Source: Hymenobacter arizonensis
GTDB taxonomy: Bacteria; Bacteroidota; Bacteroidia; Cytophagales; Hymenobacteraceae
Length of the DNA stretch: 64,000 nt
NCBI RefSeq assembly: GCF_900115775.1
Contig: NZ_FOXS01000002.1
Location: forward strand, 713,129 to 777,128
Reading direction: 5' to 3'
The translations under genes and the position numbers were made by a program. Shown piece by piece: positions 15,799-24,858 of this stretch; within the stretch, counting starts at the first letter, position 1, and each line of letters starts with the position of its first letter. The notes beneath the pieces were generated by a model. It was not told where the DNA came from. It ran no database searches and saw nothing but the letters and a program-made list of their open reading frames with translations.

Positions 15799-17046
15799 AT
15801 GGACAGAGCCATTGCCCCTGCTATCCAAAACCAACGAAAGCGCCGCCGCTGGCTCCTGGGCGCTGGGTCCATGGTGCTGGTATTGGCGGCGGTACTGGCC
15901 TTCCGCACGGTGTTGAAACCGAGCATTCGGCGGGGAGATGTGCTGACGGCTGCCGTAGAAATCGGCGATGTAGAAGCTTCGCTAACCGCGGCCGGCACGG
16001 TTATTCCCGGCCGCGAAGCCGTAATCACCAGTCCAATTCAGAGCACCATCAGCCGCGTGGCGGTGGCGGTGGGCGCCCGGGTCCAGCCCAACGAAACCAT
16101 TCTGGAACTTGATAAAGACTTGGCTAATTCGTCATTGGCCAAGCTGAGCGACGAGCAGCTTCGCAACCAAAACAAGAACTCCCAGCTGCAACTCACGCTG
16201 GAGCGCAGCCTCAACGACTTGCGGGCCCAGGCCGAAGTGCAAGCCGTGAAGGTGCGCAGCCTGCAATCGGCCCTGCGCGACGAGCAGCAGCTGCTGCAAA
16301 TAGGCGGCGGCACGGCCGAAAACGTGCGCCAGGCCGAGCTCAACCTGACCGTGGCGCAGCTGGAAGCCCAGCGCCTGGCCCGCCAGATTCAAACCCAGCA
16401 GCGCTCGAATCAGGCCGATGTGCGCGAGTTGGGCTACACGGTTTCGATGCAGCAGCGCAGCATCTCGGAGCTGGCTACCAAGCTGCGGCAGGCCAATATC
16501 AGCAGCCAGCAAGTGGGCGTGCTTACTTGGGTGAATGAGAACATCGGCACTACGGTGCAGGCCGGCGACCCGCTGGCCCGCGTGGCCGACCTGAGCAGCT
16601 TCCGGGTGCGGGCCACGATTTCGGACACCTATGCCGATGCCCTGCACCAAGGCGACCCAGTGGTGGTGCGCATCAACGAAACCGACCTGCGCGGCACCGT
16701 GACTAACATCAGCCCGGCGGTGGAAAAGGGCGTGGTTACCTTCTATGCCCAGCTCGACAACCCGCGCCACCCCGCACTGCGCCCCAATCTGCGCGCCGAT
16801 GTATTTGTCGTGACCCGCGCCCACCACGGCGTGTTGCGCGTGAAAAACGGCCCGTTTTATCAAGGCGGCAAGGAGCAGCCGGTGTTTGTGGTGAAGGATG
16901 GCCGGGCGGTGCGCCGCACCGTGCGCTTCGGCGACAGCAACTTCGATTTTGTACAGATACTGGGCGGCCTGCAGGCTGGCGACGAAGTGGTGGTGTCGGA
17001 CATGAAGGAGCACCTGGAAACCCGCGAACTCATTGTTAAAGACTAA
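15799..17046 (+). CDS. efflux adaptor of HlyD/MacA type
   Basis: It is the periplasmic adaptor that joins an inner-membrane transporter to a TolC-type channel. One membrane segment near residues 15-38 follows a basic start (NQRKRRRW). A lipoyl/barrel-sandwich region (residues about 55-115, with ASLTAAGTVIPG) flanks a long Gln/Leu/Arg-rich coiled-coil hairpin (about 115-225), followed by a beta-barrel and membrane-proximal domain to residue 415. It lies first in the run, 12 bases before the TolC-type gene and some 1.6 kb before an ABC ATPase and four permeases. A sigma-54-like promoter precedes it. The partner is therefore most likely the MacB-like ABC permeases. Confidence 0.92.
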   Translation: MDRAIAPAIQNQRKRRRWLLGAGSMVLVLAAVLAFRTVLKPSIRRGDVLTAAVEIGDVEASLTAAGTVIPGREAVITSPIQSTISRVAVAVGARVQPNETILELDKDLANSSLAKLSDEQLRNQNKNSQLQLTLERSLNDLRAQAEVQAVKVRSLQSALRDEQQLLQIGGGTAENVRQAELNLTVAQLEAQRLARQIQTQQRSNQADVRELGYTVSMQQRSISELATKLRQANISSQQVGVLTWVNENIGTTVQAGDPLARVADLSSFRVRATISDTYADALHQGDPVVVRINETDLRGTVTNISPAVEKGVVTFYAQLDNPRHPALRPNLRADVFVVTRAHHGVLRVKNGPFYQGGKEQPVFVVKDGRAVRRTVRFGDSNFDFVQILGGLQAGDEVVVSDMKEHLETRELIVKD

Positions 17047-17058
17047 AGCGGCCCGGCG

Positions 17059-18516
17059 ATGAAAACACTTATTCTCTTCGTGGCGACACTCCTGGAACTT
17101 GCTTGCTGGCCAGCCGCAGCTCAATCTTCTGCCAGTGGCCTGACCCTGGAAGAGGTAATTGCGCAGGCGCTCAACCACTCGGCGGTGGGCCAGCAGGCAT
17201 TCACCAACCGCGAGACCAGCTACTGGGCCTGGCGCGGCTTTCAGGCCGACTACCTGCCCCAGCTGGGCCTGCAAGGCACGCTGCCCAACTTCAGCCGGGC
17301 CATTGCGCCGGTGGTGCAGCCCGATGGCACCACCAGCTTCCAGTCGGTGCGCATCAATAATTCGGATTTGGGCCTGACCCTGAGCCAGAACCTTGGCCTG
17401 ACGGGCGGCCAGGTGTTTGTGAGCTCGGTGGTGCAGCGCTTCGACGATTTCAACGGCCAGCTGCGGCGCTACAACAACCAGCCCTTCACGCTGGGCCTCA
17501 CCCAGCCGCTGGGCCAGTTTAACAGCCTGCGCTGGGCCCGCCGCATCGAGCCGTTGCGCTACCAGGAAAGCCAGCGGCAGTACGTGGAAGAACGCGAGAC
17601 CATAGCCCAGCGCGTCACGGAGCTGTATTTCGATGTGCTGCTGCAGCAGGTGAACGCCGAGGTAGCCCGCCAAAACGCCGCGGCCACCGCCGAGCTGCTG
17701 CGCATAGGCCAGGAGCGCTACAAGCTGGGCCGGCTCTCGCAAAGCGACCTGCTGCAGCTGGAGCTGAACCTACTCGATGCCCGCCAGGCCCAAAACCAAG
17801 CCCAGCTCAACGCCCAGAACGCCACCGTCGACCTGCAGGCCTACACCGGCCTGGCCGATGCGCCGGCCCTGGTGGTGCCGGCCTCAGCTCCCCTGCCCAC
17901 GGTGCTGCCAACCCAGGCCTTGGAGGAAGCCCGCCGCAACCGCAGCACCACGCTCAGTTTCCGGCGCCGGCTGCTGCAGGCCGAGCGCGAGGTGGCGCAA
18001 GCCCGTGGCACCACCGGTTTCCGGGCCACGCTCACGGCCAACATGGGCTACGTCAACCAGGCGCCGCGCTTCGAGGATACCTACAACAACCTGCAAAACC
18101 AACAGCAGGTGGGCCTGGTGTTTTCGATGCCGCTGGTGGACTGGGGCCGTCAGAAATCTATCGTCAAAACTGCGGAGCTTACCCGCGAACAGGTGCAGCG
18201 CACCGTGGCGCAGGAAGAGCGGAGCTTCGAGCAGATTGTGCTCGCCCAGGCCGGCCAGCAAGCGGCCCTCAGCGAGCAGCTGCGCCTGGCGGGCCGGGCC
18301 GACTCGCTGGCCCAGCAGCGCTACAACATTGCCCGCGCCACCTACCTGCTGGGCCGCATCAGCCTCACCGATTTGAGCTTGGCTTCGCTGGCCAAGGACG
18401 GCGCCAAGCAGGCCTACATTTTCGCGTTGCGGGCGTGCTGGGTGGCCCACTTCCGCCTGCGAGCCCTCACGCTCTACGACTTTGAAAAACAGGCGTCCAT
18501 CGTCGCTAACCGTTGA
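17059..18516 (+). CDS. TolC-family outer membrane channel protein
   Basis: A Sec signal peptide (MKTLILFVATLL, ending AAAQ near 22) is followed by two OEP repeats rich in Gln, Ala, Leu and Arg with the long amphipathic helices of TolC proteins, for example LLRIGQERYKLGRLSQSDLL near 210 and the matching YNIARATYLLGRISLTDL near 425. The repeat of the phrase GR-(L/I)-S-x-(S/T)-D-L in both halves is the family's internal duplication. It forms the outer membrane and periplasmic tunnel of a tripartite exporter with the adaptor 12 bases upstream. The length of 485 residues is usual. Confidence 0.92.
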   Translation: MKTLILFVATLLELACWPAAAQSSASGLTLEEVIAQALNHSAVGQQAFTNRETSYWAWRGFQADYLPQLGLQGTLPNFSRAIAPVVQPDGTTSFQSVRINNSDLGLTLSQNLGLTGGQVFVSSVVQRFDDFNGQLRRYNNQPFTLGLTQPLGQFNSLRWARRIEPLRYQESQRQYVEERETIAQRVTELYFDVLLQQVNAEVARQNAAATAELLRIGQERYKLGRLSQSDLLQLELNLLDARQAQNQAQLNAQNATVDLQAYTGLADAPALVVPASAPLPTVLPTQALEEARRNRSTTLSFRRRLLQAEREVAQARGTTGFRATLTANMGYVNQAPRFEDTYNNLQNQQQVGLVFSMPLVDWGRQKSIVKTAELTREQVQRTVAQEERSFEQIVLAQAGQQAALSEQLRLAGRADSLAQQRYNIARATYLLGRISLTDLSLASLAKDGAKQAYIFALRACWVAHFRLRALTLYDFEKQASIVANR

Positions 18517-18526
18517 TAATTGCCCG

Positions 18527-18612
18527 TCATGCAGAGCACAGCGAAGCATCTAGCGTGCCACCACTAATTGATTAGTTACCACACGCAAGATGCTTCGCTG
18601 CGCTCTGCATGA
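18527..18612. repeat. intergenic palindrome, family C
   Basis: The 25-base arms (from TCATGCAGAGCACAGCGAAG at 18527, partner ending 18612) match with one mismatch. The centre carries an inner pair CGTG/CACG. It resembles the TCATGCTGACGAAGGAAGCA repeats at 19445 and 29051. It separates the TolC-type and ATPase genes. Confidence 0.75.
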
Positions 18613-18691
18613 TGTTCTAAACTTATAATTCACAAGCGCTTTTCTCACCTTTTCTGCATCTTTCACCTTCCGCTTCTTTCATCTTTTTCTC

Positions 18692-19438
18692 ATGGAAAAT
18701 CTGCTCGCTTCTACAATTGACACCAACTCCCAGCCGCCGCTGAACGGTGCCACGGCCGCTACGGCGCCGGTGCTCCAGCTCACCAACATCGAAAAGGTGT
18801 ACCAGACCGCGACCATCGAAACGGTGGCGCTGAACCGGGTGAACCTCACCATCAACCGTGGCGAGTTTGTGTCCATCATGGGGCCGTCGGGCTGCGGCAA
18901 GTCCACGCTGCTCAGCCTGATGGGGCTGCTAGACGAGCCCACCAGCGGCACCATTGAAGTAGATGGCCGGCCGGTGCAGTCGTACTCCGACAAGGAACTG
19001 GCCGGGCTGCGAAACCTGAAAATTGGCTTCGTTTTCCAGAGCTATCACCTGATAAACGACCTGTCGGTGCTCGACAACGTGGAGCTACCCCTGTTGTACC
19101 GACCCAAGCTGAGCGGGCGGGAGCGCCGGCAGCGCGCCGTGGCGGCCCTCGACAAAGTAGGCCTGAGTGCTCGCACCGGGCACTTCCCCAGCCAGCTATC
19201 GGGTGGGCAGCGGCAGCGGGTGGCCATTGCGCGGGCGCTGGTGGGCGGCCCCGAAATCATTCTGGCCGACGAGCCCACCGGCAACCTCGACTCGGTGATG
19301 GGGGAGGAGATTATGGACCTGCTGCTGGGCCTGAATAAAACCGAAGGCGTGACCATTGTGATGGTGACCCACGACATACAGCAGGCCATGAAGACCGGCC
19401 GGGTAGTGCGCTTCTTCGACGGCAGCCAGGTAGGCTAA
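18692..19438 (+). CDS. ABC transporter ATP-binding protein (MacB/LolD class)
   Basis: It is the cytoplasmic ATPase that powers the permeases encoded next to it. All nucleotide-binding motifs are present: Walker A GPSGCGKST near 68-76, Q-loop FVFQSYHL, signature LSGGQRQRVAIARAL, Walker B IILADEPTGNLD and the H-loop VTHD. The DEPTGNLD form and the FVFQ motif are typical of the MacB/LolD/FtsE class, which uses mechanotransmission rather than substrate translocation. An unusual N-terminal tail of about 25 residues (Thr/Ala/Pro rich) precedes the domain. Four permease genes follow, all apparently served by this one ATPase. Confidence 0.94.
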   Translation: MENLLASTIDTNSQPPLNGATAATAPVLQLTNIEKVYQTATIETVALNRVNLTINRGEFVSIMGPSGCGKSTLLSLMGLLDEPTSGTIEVDGRPVQSYSDKELAGLRNLKIGFVFQSYHLINDLSVLDNVELPLLYRPKLSGRERRQRAVAALDKVGLSARTGHFPSQLSGGQRQRVAIARALVGGPEIILADEPTGNLDSVMGEEIMDLLLGLNKTEGVTIVMVTHDIQQAMKTGRVVRFFDGSQVG

Positions 19439-19444
19439 CTGGGT

Positions 19445-19556
19445 TGTCATGCTGACGAAGAAAGCATCTTATAACCGCTGAACGACGGGGTAACCATACT
19501 GAATTACTGCCCATCGTGCAGCGGTGGTAAGGTCCTTCGCTTCACTCAGGATGACA
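19445..19556. repeat. degenerate intergenic repeat, family C
   Basis: The left end TGTCATGCTGACGAAGAAAG and the right end, which on the minus strand reads TGTCATCCTGAGTGAAGCGA, are two versions of the same arm facing each other. Symmetry is imperfect. It lies between the ATPase gene and the first permease. Confidence 0.6.
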
Positions 19557-19589
19557 TACGGTTGTGTCTGACTTTAATATCAAATACTC

Positions 19590-20852
19590 ATGCTTCTCTC
19601 TTATCTAAAAATTGCCTGGAAGGTGCTGCTGCGCCGCAAGTTCTTCACATTCATCAGCTTGTTTGGGGTCAGCTTCACGCTGATGATTCTGCTGGTGGTA
19701 ATGGCCATGTTTGACCACATGGTGGGGCCGAGTACCCCCACCAAGCGTATCGACAAAATGCTGTTTGTGAACAGCATTCGCCAACAGATGACGGATAATC
19801 ACGGCTGGATGAACAGCCCGGCCAGCATCCACTTCGTGGACAACTACGTGCGGAAGTTGAAAACGCCCGAAAAAGTGGGCATCATCACCGTCTCTTCTAA
19901 TGCCACGGCTTTCACCAAGAGCAAGTTGCTGCCGCTGGACCTTTCGTACACCGATGGCAACTTCTGGCAAATCATGGACTATGATTTCCTGGGTGGCCGG
20001 GCCTTCACGGAGGCCGAAGTCAAGAGCGCCCAGCACGTATGCGTATTGAATGAATCAACGGCCCGTGGCTACTTCGGCACCACTGAGGTGGTGGGCCGCA
20101 CCATCGAAATTGACCTGAAGCGCTACCGCATTGCCGGCGTGGTGCGCAACGTGTCGGCAGCGCACGTGTATGCTTACGCCGACGTGTGGGTGCCCTTTAC
20201 CCTGAGCCCGCAGTACTTTAAGGACAAGCGCATCGGTGGCGAATTTCTGATGGTGCTGCTGGCGCCGTCGGCAGCGGCGGTGCCTGCGGTGCGCGAAGAA
20301 TACCGCCAGATGATGCGGCGGGTTGAAATACCCAACCCCAAGGACGTGGAAGCCCTATTTTCCTACGCCGACCCCGTGTTGCCGAGCTTCACCCGCCAGC
20401 TGCTTGCCTTCCAGGACCAAACCAGTGGTAACGACAATCTGGAAGCTTTCTACCTGATTATTGGCGCGATGGCGTTGCTGTTTATGCTGTTGCCCGCCCT
20501 AAACCTGGTGAACCTGAACGTGACGCGCATTCTGGAGCGCTCGGGCGAGATTGGGGTGCGCAAGGCCTTTGGCGCGGCGGGCCGTGACTTGGTGGGGCAG
20601 TTTTTGGTGGAAAACGTGGTGTTGGCCTTGGTGGGTGGCCTGCTGGGCCTGGGGCTGGCCGCTGGCGCGCTCGCGCTGGTTAATAGCACGAATCCAATTG
20701 CTTATGCTCATTTCACGCTGAGCTGGCGGGTGTTTGGCTGGGGAATGCTGCTCACGCTGCTTTTCGGCTTAATGAGCGGGGTGTATCCCGCCTGGAAAAT
20801 GTCGCGCCTCAACCCCGTAGTGGCCTTGCGCGGGGGCGGCGACCAGAAGTAG
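19590..20852 (+). CDS. MacB/FtsX-type ABC permease, type A
   Basis: It has the MacB topology: one N-terminal membrane segment (about residues 18-40, after LKIAWKVLLRRKFFTFIS), a periplasmic MacB_PCD domain of about 240 residues, and three C-terminal membrane segments in an FtsX domain (about 285-415) with the motif GEIGVRKAFGAAGRDLVGQF. Type A permeases here begin with an AWKVLLRRKFF phrase. Its nearest relative in the window is the gene at 22285. It is expected to pair with the type B permease downstream (20968) as a heterodimer on the shared ATPase; that is inference from order. Confidence 0.92.
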   Translation: MLLSYLKIAWKVLLRRKFFTFISLFGVSFTLMILLVVMAMFDHMVGPSTPTKRIDKMLFVNSIRQQMTDNHGWMNSPASIHFVDNYVRKLKTPEKVGIITVSSNATAFTKSKLLPLDLSYTDGNFWQIMDYDFLGGRAFTEAEVKSAQHVCVLNESTARGYFGTTEVVGRTIEIDLKRYRIAGVVRNVSAAHVYAYADVWVPFTLSPQYFKDKRIGGEFLMVLLAPSAAAVPAVREEYRQMMRRVEIPNPKDVEALFSYADPVLPSFTRQLLAFQDQTSGNDNLEAFYLIIGAMALLFMLLPALNLVNLNVTRILERSGEIGVRKAFGAAGRDLVGQFLVENVVLALVGGLLGLGLAAGALALVNSTNPIAYAHFTLSWRVFGWGMLLTLLFGLMSGVYPAWKMSRLNPVVALRGGGDQK

Positions 20853-20967
20853 CAGAGCGGCAGAGCCGGCAAGCAACCTATGTTTCGGCATCGTCCTCGC
20901 CGGCTCGCAACGCTCCACTATGGTTGCTCCCAGCACATCTATTTCCCATCCTCATTCTCCGACAATC

Positions 20968-22167
20968 ATGCTACGCCACTTATTCACTCTTATCTGGAAC
21001 CGTAAGCGGTCCAACCTGCTGCTCATTTCCGAAATCTTCTTCTCTTTCGTGGTGCTATTTGGGGTCGGGGCCGTGGTCATCACCACCGCCAAAAACTATC
21101 TGGCGCCGCATGGCTTCAACTACGAGCAGGTGTGGCGGCTGCAGGTGCGCGCCGGCCAGGGCCTGACCATGCCCCGCGCCGAGCTGGACGACGTGCTACG
21201 CCAAGTGAAGGCCCTCCCCGGTGTGCAAACCGTGGCGCTCACCAGTGGCAACACGCCCTTTATTTTCAACAATAACAACTCGTTTTTTGGCTATAAGGAC
21301 AAGCAGTCGCCGTTAACTAATGTGTACGACGCCGATGACCACTACGCCACGGCCATGCAGCTGCAGTTGCGCGAGGGCCGCTGGTTTGCCCCCGCCGACG
21401 ACGGCAGCAACCACCGCCCCGTGGTTATCAGCCAGGACCTGCGCGAAAGCCTGTTTGGCAACGAGCCCGCGCTGGGCAAGATTTTTACGTATAGCAAGCC
21501 GGACAAAGTAACCAAGCCCGAAGACGAATTCGTGGTGATGGGCGTAGTGGAAAAGGTGCGGATGGAGAGCGACTTCTCGGCGCCCATTTCTTCGCTATGG
21601 AAGCGCCTCATTCCCTTTGACACCACCCACTGGGAAACGGCCAACGTGCTGGTGCGCGTGGCCCCGGGCTCGGGGGGATTGCTGCAAGAGAAAATAGCCC
21701 GCACCGTGGCCAGCGTTACCCGCCAATGGACCACTGAAGTGCGGGTGATGAACGATGAACGCATCAACCGGCGCCGCTACACGCTGGTGCCGGTGGTCGG
21801 GCTGGCCATTATCGGGTTATTTCTCATCATCAACGTGGCCTTGGGCTTGTTTGGGGTACTGTGGTACAACATCAGCCAGCGCCGGGCCGAAATTGGCCTG
21901 CGCCGGGCTATGGGAGCTACTGGCGCTAGCATCGGCCGGCAGTTTTTGGGTGAGATGATGGTGGTAACCACGTTTGGGGTCTTGTTGGGTGGATTGCTGG
22001 CGGCCCAGTTTCCCTTGCTTCACGCTTTTGACCAGCCAGCGCAGCCGTATTTGTTAGCCATTGCGGCGGCTACGGGTGCTGTGTATCTTATCACGGCGCT
22101 CTGCGCGTGGCAGCCTAGCCGGCTGGCAGCGGCCATTCACCCCGCGGTGGCGCTGCGGGAAGAGTAA
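20968..22167 (+). CDS. MacB/FtsX-type ABC permease, type B
   Basis: The ATG at 20968 is chosen because MLRHLFTLIWNRKRSN aligns with the start of the type B paralogue at 23520; the frame is open 16 codons further up. It has one N-terminal membrane segment (about 20-45), a periplasmic MacB_PCD domain and an FtsX domain with RRAEIGLRRAMGATGASIGR. Its 399 residues equal the length of the paralogue. It is encoded 115 bases after a type A permease, and they probably form one A-B heterodimer. Confidence 0.92.
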   Translation: MLRHLFTLIWNRKRSNLLLISEIFFSFVVLFGVGAVVITTAKNYLAPHGFNYEQVWRLQVRAGQGLTMPRAELDDVLRQVKALPGVQTVALTSGNTPFIFNNNNSFFGYKDKQSPLTNVYDADDHYATAMQLQLREGRWFAPADDGSNHRPVVISQDLRESLFGNEPALGKIFTYSKPDKVTKPEDEFVVMGVVEKVRMESDFSAPISSLWKRLIPFDTTHWETANVLVRVAPGSGGLLQEKIARTVASVTRQWTTEVRVMNDERINRRRYTLVPVVGLAIIGLFLIINVALGLFGVLWYNISQRRAEIGLRRAMGATGASIGRQFLGEMMVVTTFGVLLGGLLAAQFPLLHAFDQPAQPYLLAIAAATGAVYLITALCAWQPSRLAAAIHPAVALREE

Positions 22168-22284
22168 AACGGGCCAGTCCAGCTGCACGGCTATTCCTTA
22201 TGCCTGTCGTTCCCGGCCCCATGAAAACAGCAGGTGAGCCAAGTCCCTTCAAGGCTATGGCGCCCGCATTTATCTACTACTCTT

Positions 22285-23523
22285 ATGCTTGTTCATCACC
22301 TCAAAATGGCTTGGAAGGTCTTGCTGCGCCGCAAGTTCTTCACGGCGCTCAGCCTCATCGGCATCGGAGCCACGCTCATGAGCCTGCTCATTGCCGTGGC
22401 CCTCTACGATGCCGCGGCCGGTCCGCACCCACCCGAGAAGCACCCCGACCGCCTGCTTTGCAGCACGCTGGTGACCCTGGACATGGGCGGTGGGCCCATG
22501 CGCATGTGGCCCAGCCAGTGGCTGCTGAGCAAAACATTGGCCCCCGTGCGCGCCCATGCCAAGGTCGGTATTGCCAGCACTCAGCCGCTGCCCGTGGTGG
22601 CCTACGTGCGGGGCCACAAGTTGGCGCTGAACATGAAGGCCGCCGATGCCGGTTTCTGGCAGGTGCTGAACTTTCGGTTTCGGGAAGGCGGGCCCTATAC
22701 GGCCGCTCAGAAGGGCGCTGGGCGGCCGGCGGTAATAAGTGCGGGCACCGCGCGGGCCTACTTTGGGGTCGACCACGGCTTAGTAGGCCGCACCCTCGTC
22801 ATCGACCAGAAAAATTACCGTGTGCAAGGCGTAGTAGAGGACGTGCCGGCCGTGCGCTTCCACGCCCACGCCGATGTGTGGGTGCCCTACGACCCCGGCG
22901 CCGTGGACCTGCAAGTCGATAATCCCTTCGGCACCTCCGAGGCACTGGTTTTGGTGCCCACGGCAGCGGCCATACCGGCCGTGCAGAGCACGTTCAAGCG
23001 CGCCTTGGCGGCTTTGCCAATGGAGCCCGGCGCGACCATGGACCTTCACTTGCAACCCTTTGGCGAGTCGGTAACGGGTCGCGTGCTGGCCCAGTACAAC
23101 TGGACGCAGGACCCGGGCCGCCTTTTTCGGTGGCTGAGCGGCGGTGCGGTAGCGCTGCTCCTGCTGCTTCCGGCCATGAACCTGGTGACCATGAACGTTA
23201 GTCGCATCAGCGAGCGGGCCACCGAAATCGGGGTTCGCAAGGCCTTTGGGGCCACGGCCGGCTCCCTAGCGGGCCAGTTCCTGGTCGAAACCCTGCTGCT
23301 GACGCTGCTGGGCGGCGTGGTGGGCTTGGCGCTGGCAACGGCGGTACTGCACGGGCTGGCTGGCAGCTACCTCGCTGCCTATGGTCGCATCGAACCCAAC
23401 CTAGTTGTATTCGGCTGGGCATTGCTCGGAAGTTTAGTGTTCGGGCTGCTCTCGGGCGCCTACCCGGCTTACCGCATGGCGCGGCTGCCAGCCATTGAAG
23501 CCCTTAAAAACGCGCAGGCATGA
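22285..23523 (+). CDS. MacB/FtsX-type ABC permease, type A'
   Basis: The start at 22285 gives MLVHHLKMAWKVLLRRKFF, matching the other type A gene; the 17 codons upstream do not align. It has one N-terminal membrane segment, a periplasmic domain and a C-terminal FtsX domain with ATEIGVRKAFGATAGSLAGQ. Its periplasmic domain is clearly diverged from that of 19590, which suggests a different substrate or partner. It overlaps the following gene by four bases (ATGA), so the A'-B' pair is translationally coupled. Confidence 0.92.
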   Translation: MLVHHLKMAWKVLLRRKFFTALSLIGIGATLMSLLIAVALYDAAAGPHPPEKHPDRLLCSTLVTLDMGGGPMRMWPSQWLLSKTLAPVRAHAKVGIASTQPLPVVAYVRGHKLALNMKAADAGFWQVLNFRFREGGPYTAAQKGAGRPAVISAGTARAYFGVDHGLVGRTLVIDQKNYRVQGVVEDVPAVRFHAHADVWVPYDPGAVDLQVDNPFGTSEALVLVPTAAAIPAVQSTFKRALAALPMEPGATMDLHLQPFGESVTGRVLAQYNWTQDPGRLFRWLSGGAVALLLLLPAMNLVTMNVSRISERATEIGVRKAFGATAGSLAGQFLVETLLLTLLGGVVGLALATAVLHGLAGSYLAAYGRIEPNLVVFGWALLGSLVFGLLSGAYPAYRMARLPAIEALKNAQA

Positions 23524-24719
23524 TACAGCACCTCATCACGCTGATTTGGAACCGCAAGCGGGCCAATGGCTTGCTCATTACTGAGCTGTTTCTCTCGTTC
23601 CTGGTGCTGTTCGGGCTGGGCACGTTAGTAGCCGTGGTGGGCCTGGCCATGCGCCAGCCACCAGGCTTTGCCTACGAGGATGTGTGGGAGCTGCGCCTGA
23701 CCACCAACAACGACCAGTTGCCGCAAAACCCTACTTTGCGCCGCTTGCTGGCCCAGCTGCGGGCCGTGCCCGGCGTGGAGGGCGTCAGCCGGTCCTCGTT
23801 CAGCACGCCGTTCACGTTGTACAATATGCAAAGCAACGTCCGGGCGGGCAATGGCCCGATACTGGAAGGAAACGAAGTGCAAACCGACGACCATTTTGGG
23901 CCTTTGCTTCGCATGGAGCTCTTGGAAGGCCGGTGGTTCGACCCCCGCGACGATGCTAGCCTAGTGCCGCCCGTTATTATTAACCGCGAGATGCGTGAGG
24001 CGTTGTTTCCGAACGGCCCGGCCCTGGGCCAGTTAGTGCGCGCCAACCACTCCTCCAACCCCAAGGAAATGAACGAGGGCCGAGTGGTCGGGGTCACGGG
24101 CTCGTACCGCTCGGGGGGGGACCTCGGAGCCCCTTCGCCGTTCATTTTTGTGCGCACCGTGCTACCCGACAGTAACGTCACTATGTTTTCGCACACGCTG
24201 CTAGTGCGGGTGCGGCCCGGCAGCGGCGCGGCGCTGGAAGAGCAGCTGGTGAAGACCGTAGCCGCCGTGACCAAAACGTGGAGCACCAGTGCTATTTCAC
24301 TGACCGACAGCCGCGCCGCCGGCCTGCAAACGGCACTGGCGCCCATCCTGGCCGTGGGGCTGGTGTGTGCTTTTTTGTTCTTAAACGTGGCCTTAGGCTT
24401 ATTTGGCGCCTTGTGGCAGGCCATCAGCCAGCGGCGGGCCGAGATTGGGCTGCGCCGAGCCGTGGGCGCTACGGGGCCGGGCATCAGCCGTCAGTTTGTG
24501 GCCGAAACCTTGGTTATTACCACGCTGGCAGTGGGTCCGGGCGTGCTGCTGGCGGCGCAGTTTCCGCTGCTGGGAGCATTCGGGCTGCCGGTTTCCGTTT
24601 ATGCCGTGGGCATAGGGCTGGCCGTGTTGCTGGTGTATGCCTTTGCTACCGTGTGCGCGATGCAGCCGAGCTGGCAGGCGGCTGGAATCCGGCCCGCCGT
24701 GGCGCTGCGCGAGGAATGA
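23520..24719 (+). CDS. MacB/FtsX-type ABC permease, type B'
   Basis: It begins with MIQHLITLIWNRKRANGLL, the type B signature shared with the gene at 20968, and has the same 399-residue length. It contains the N-terminal membrane segment, a MacB_PCD periplasmic domain and the FtsX domain with RRAEIGLRRAVGATGPGISR. The start ATG lies inside the stop region of A' (ATGA). Together A'-B' look like a second copy of the A-B pair. A G-run of eight at about 24112-24119 is coding and in frame. Confidence 0.92.
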   Translation: MIQHLITLIWNRKRANGLLITELFLSFLVLFGLGTLVAVVGLAMRQPPGFAYEDVWELRLTTNNDQLPQNPTLRRLLAQLRAVPGVEGVSRSSFSTPFTLYNMQSNVRAGNGPILEGNEVQTDDHFGPLLRMELLEGRWFDPRDDASLVPPVIINREMREALFPNGPALGQLVRANHSSNPKEMNEGRVVGVTGSYRSGGDLGAPSPFIFVRTVLPDSNVTMFSHTLLVRVRPGSGAALEEQLVKTVAAVTKTWSTSAISLTDSRAAGLQTALAPILAVGLVCAFLFLNVALGLFGALWQAISQRRAEIGLRRAVGATGPGISRQFVAETLVITTLAVGPGVLLAAQFPLLGAFGLPVSVYAVGIGLAVLLVYAFATVCAMQPSWQAAGIRPAVALREE

Positions 24720-24858
24720 TTGCAGCAGTTGCGCCACCCCGCCAGGCTCATTCTCGAAATCAGGGCTTTTTGCTTTTCCCGAAAATCGAGGCAACCTCAT
24801 ATCTTAGAAGCGCATCTGATTCGCTAAACGCAGTTTGTCATCCTCTCCTCTTGCGTGT

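Noticed and set aside
16132-17742. A 536-codon minus-strand frame opposite the adaptor and TolC-type genes
   Set aside because: It spans two well-supported genes, has a His/Gln/Arg-heavy composition and no recognisable motif.
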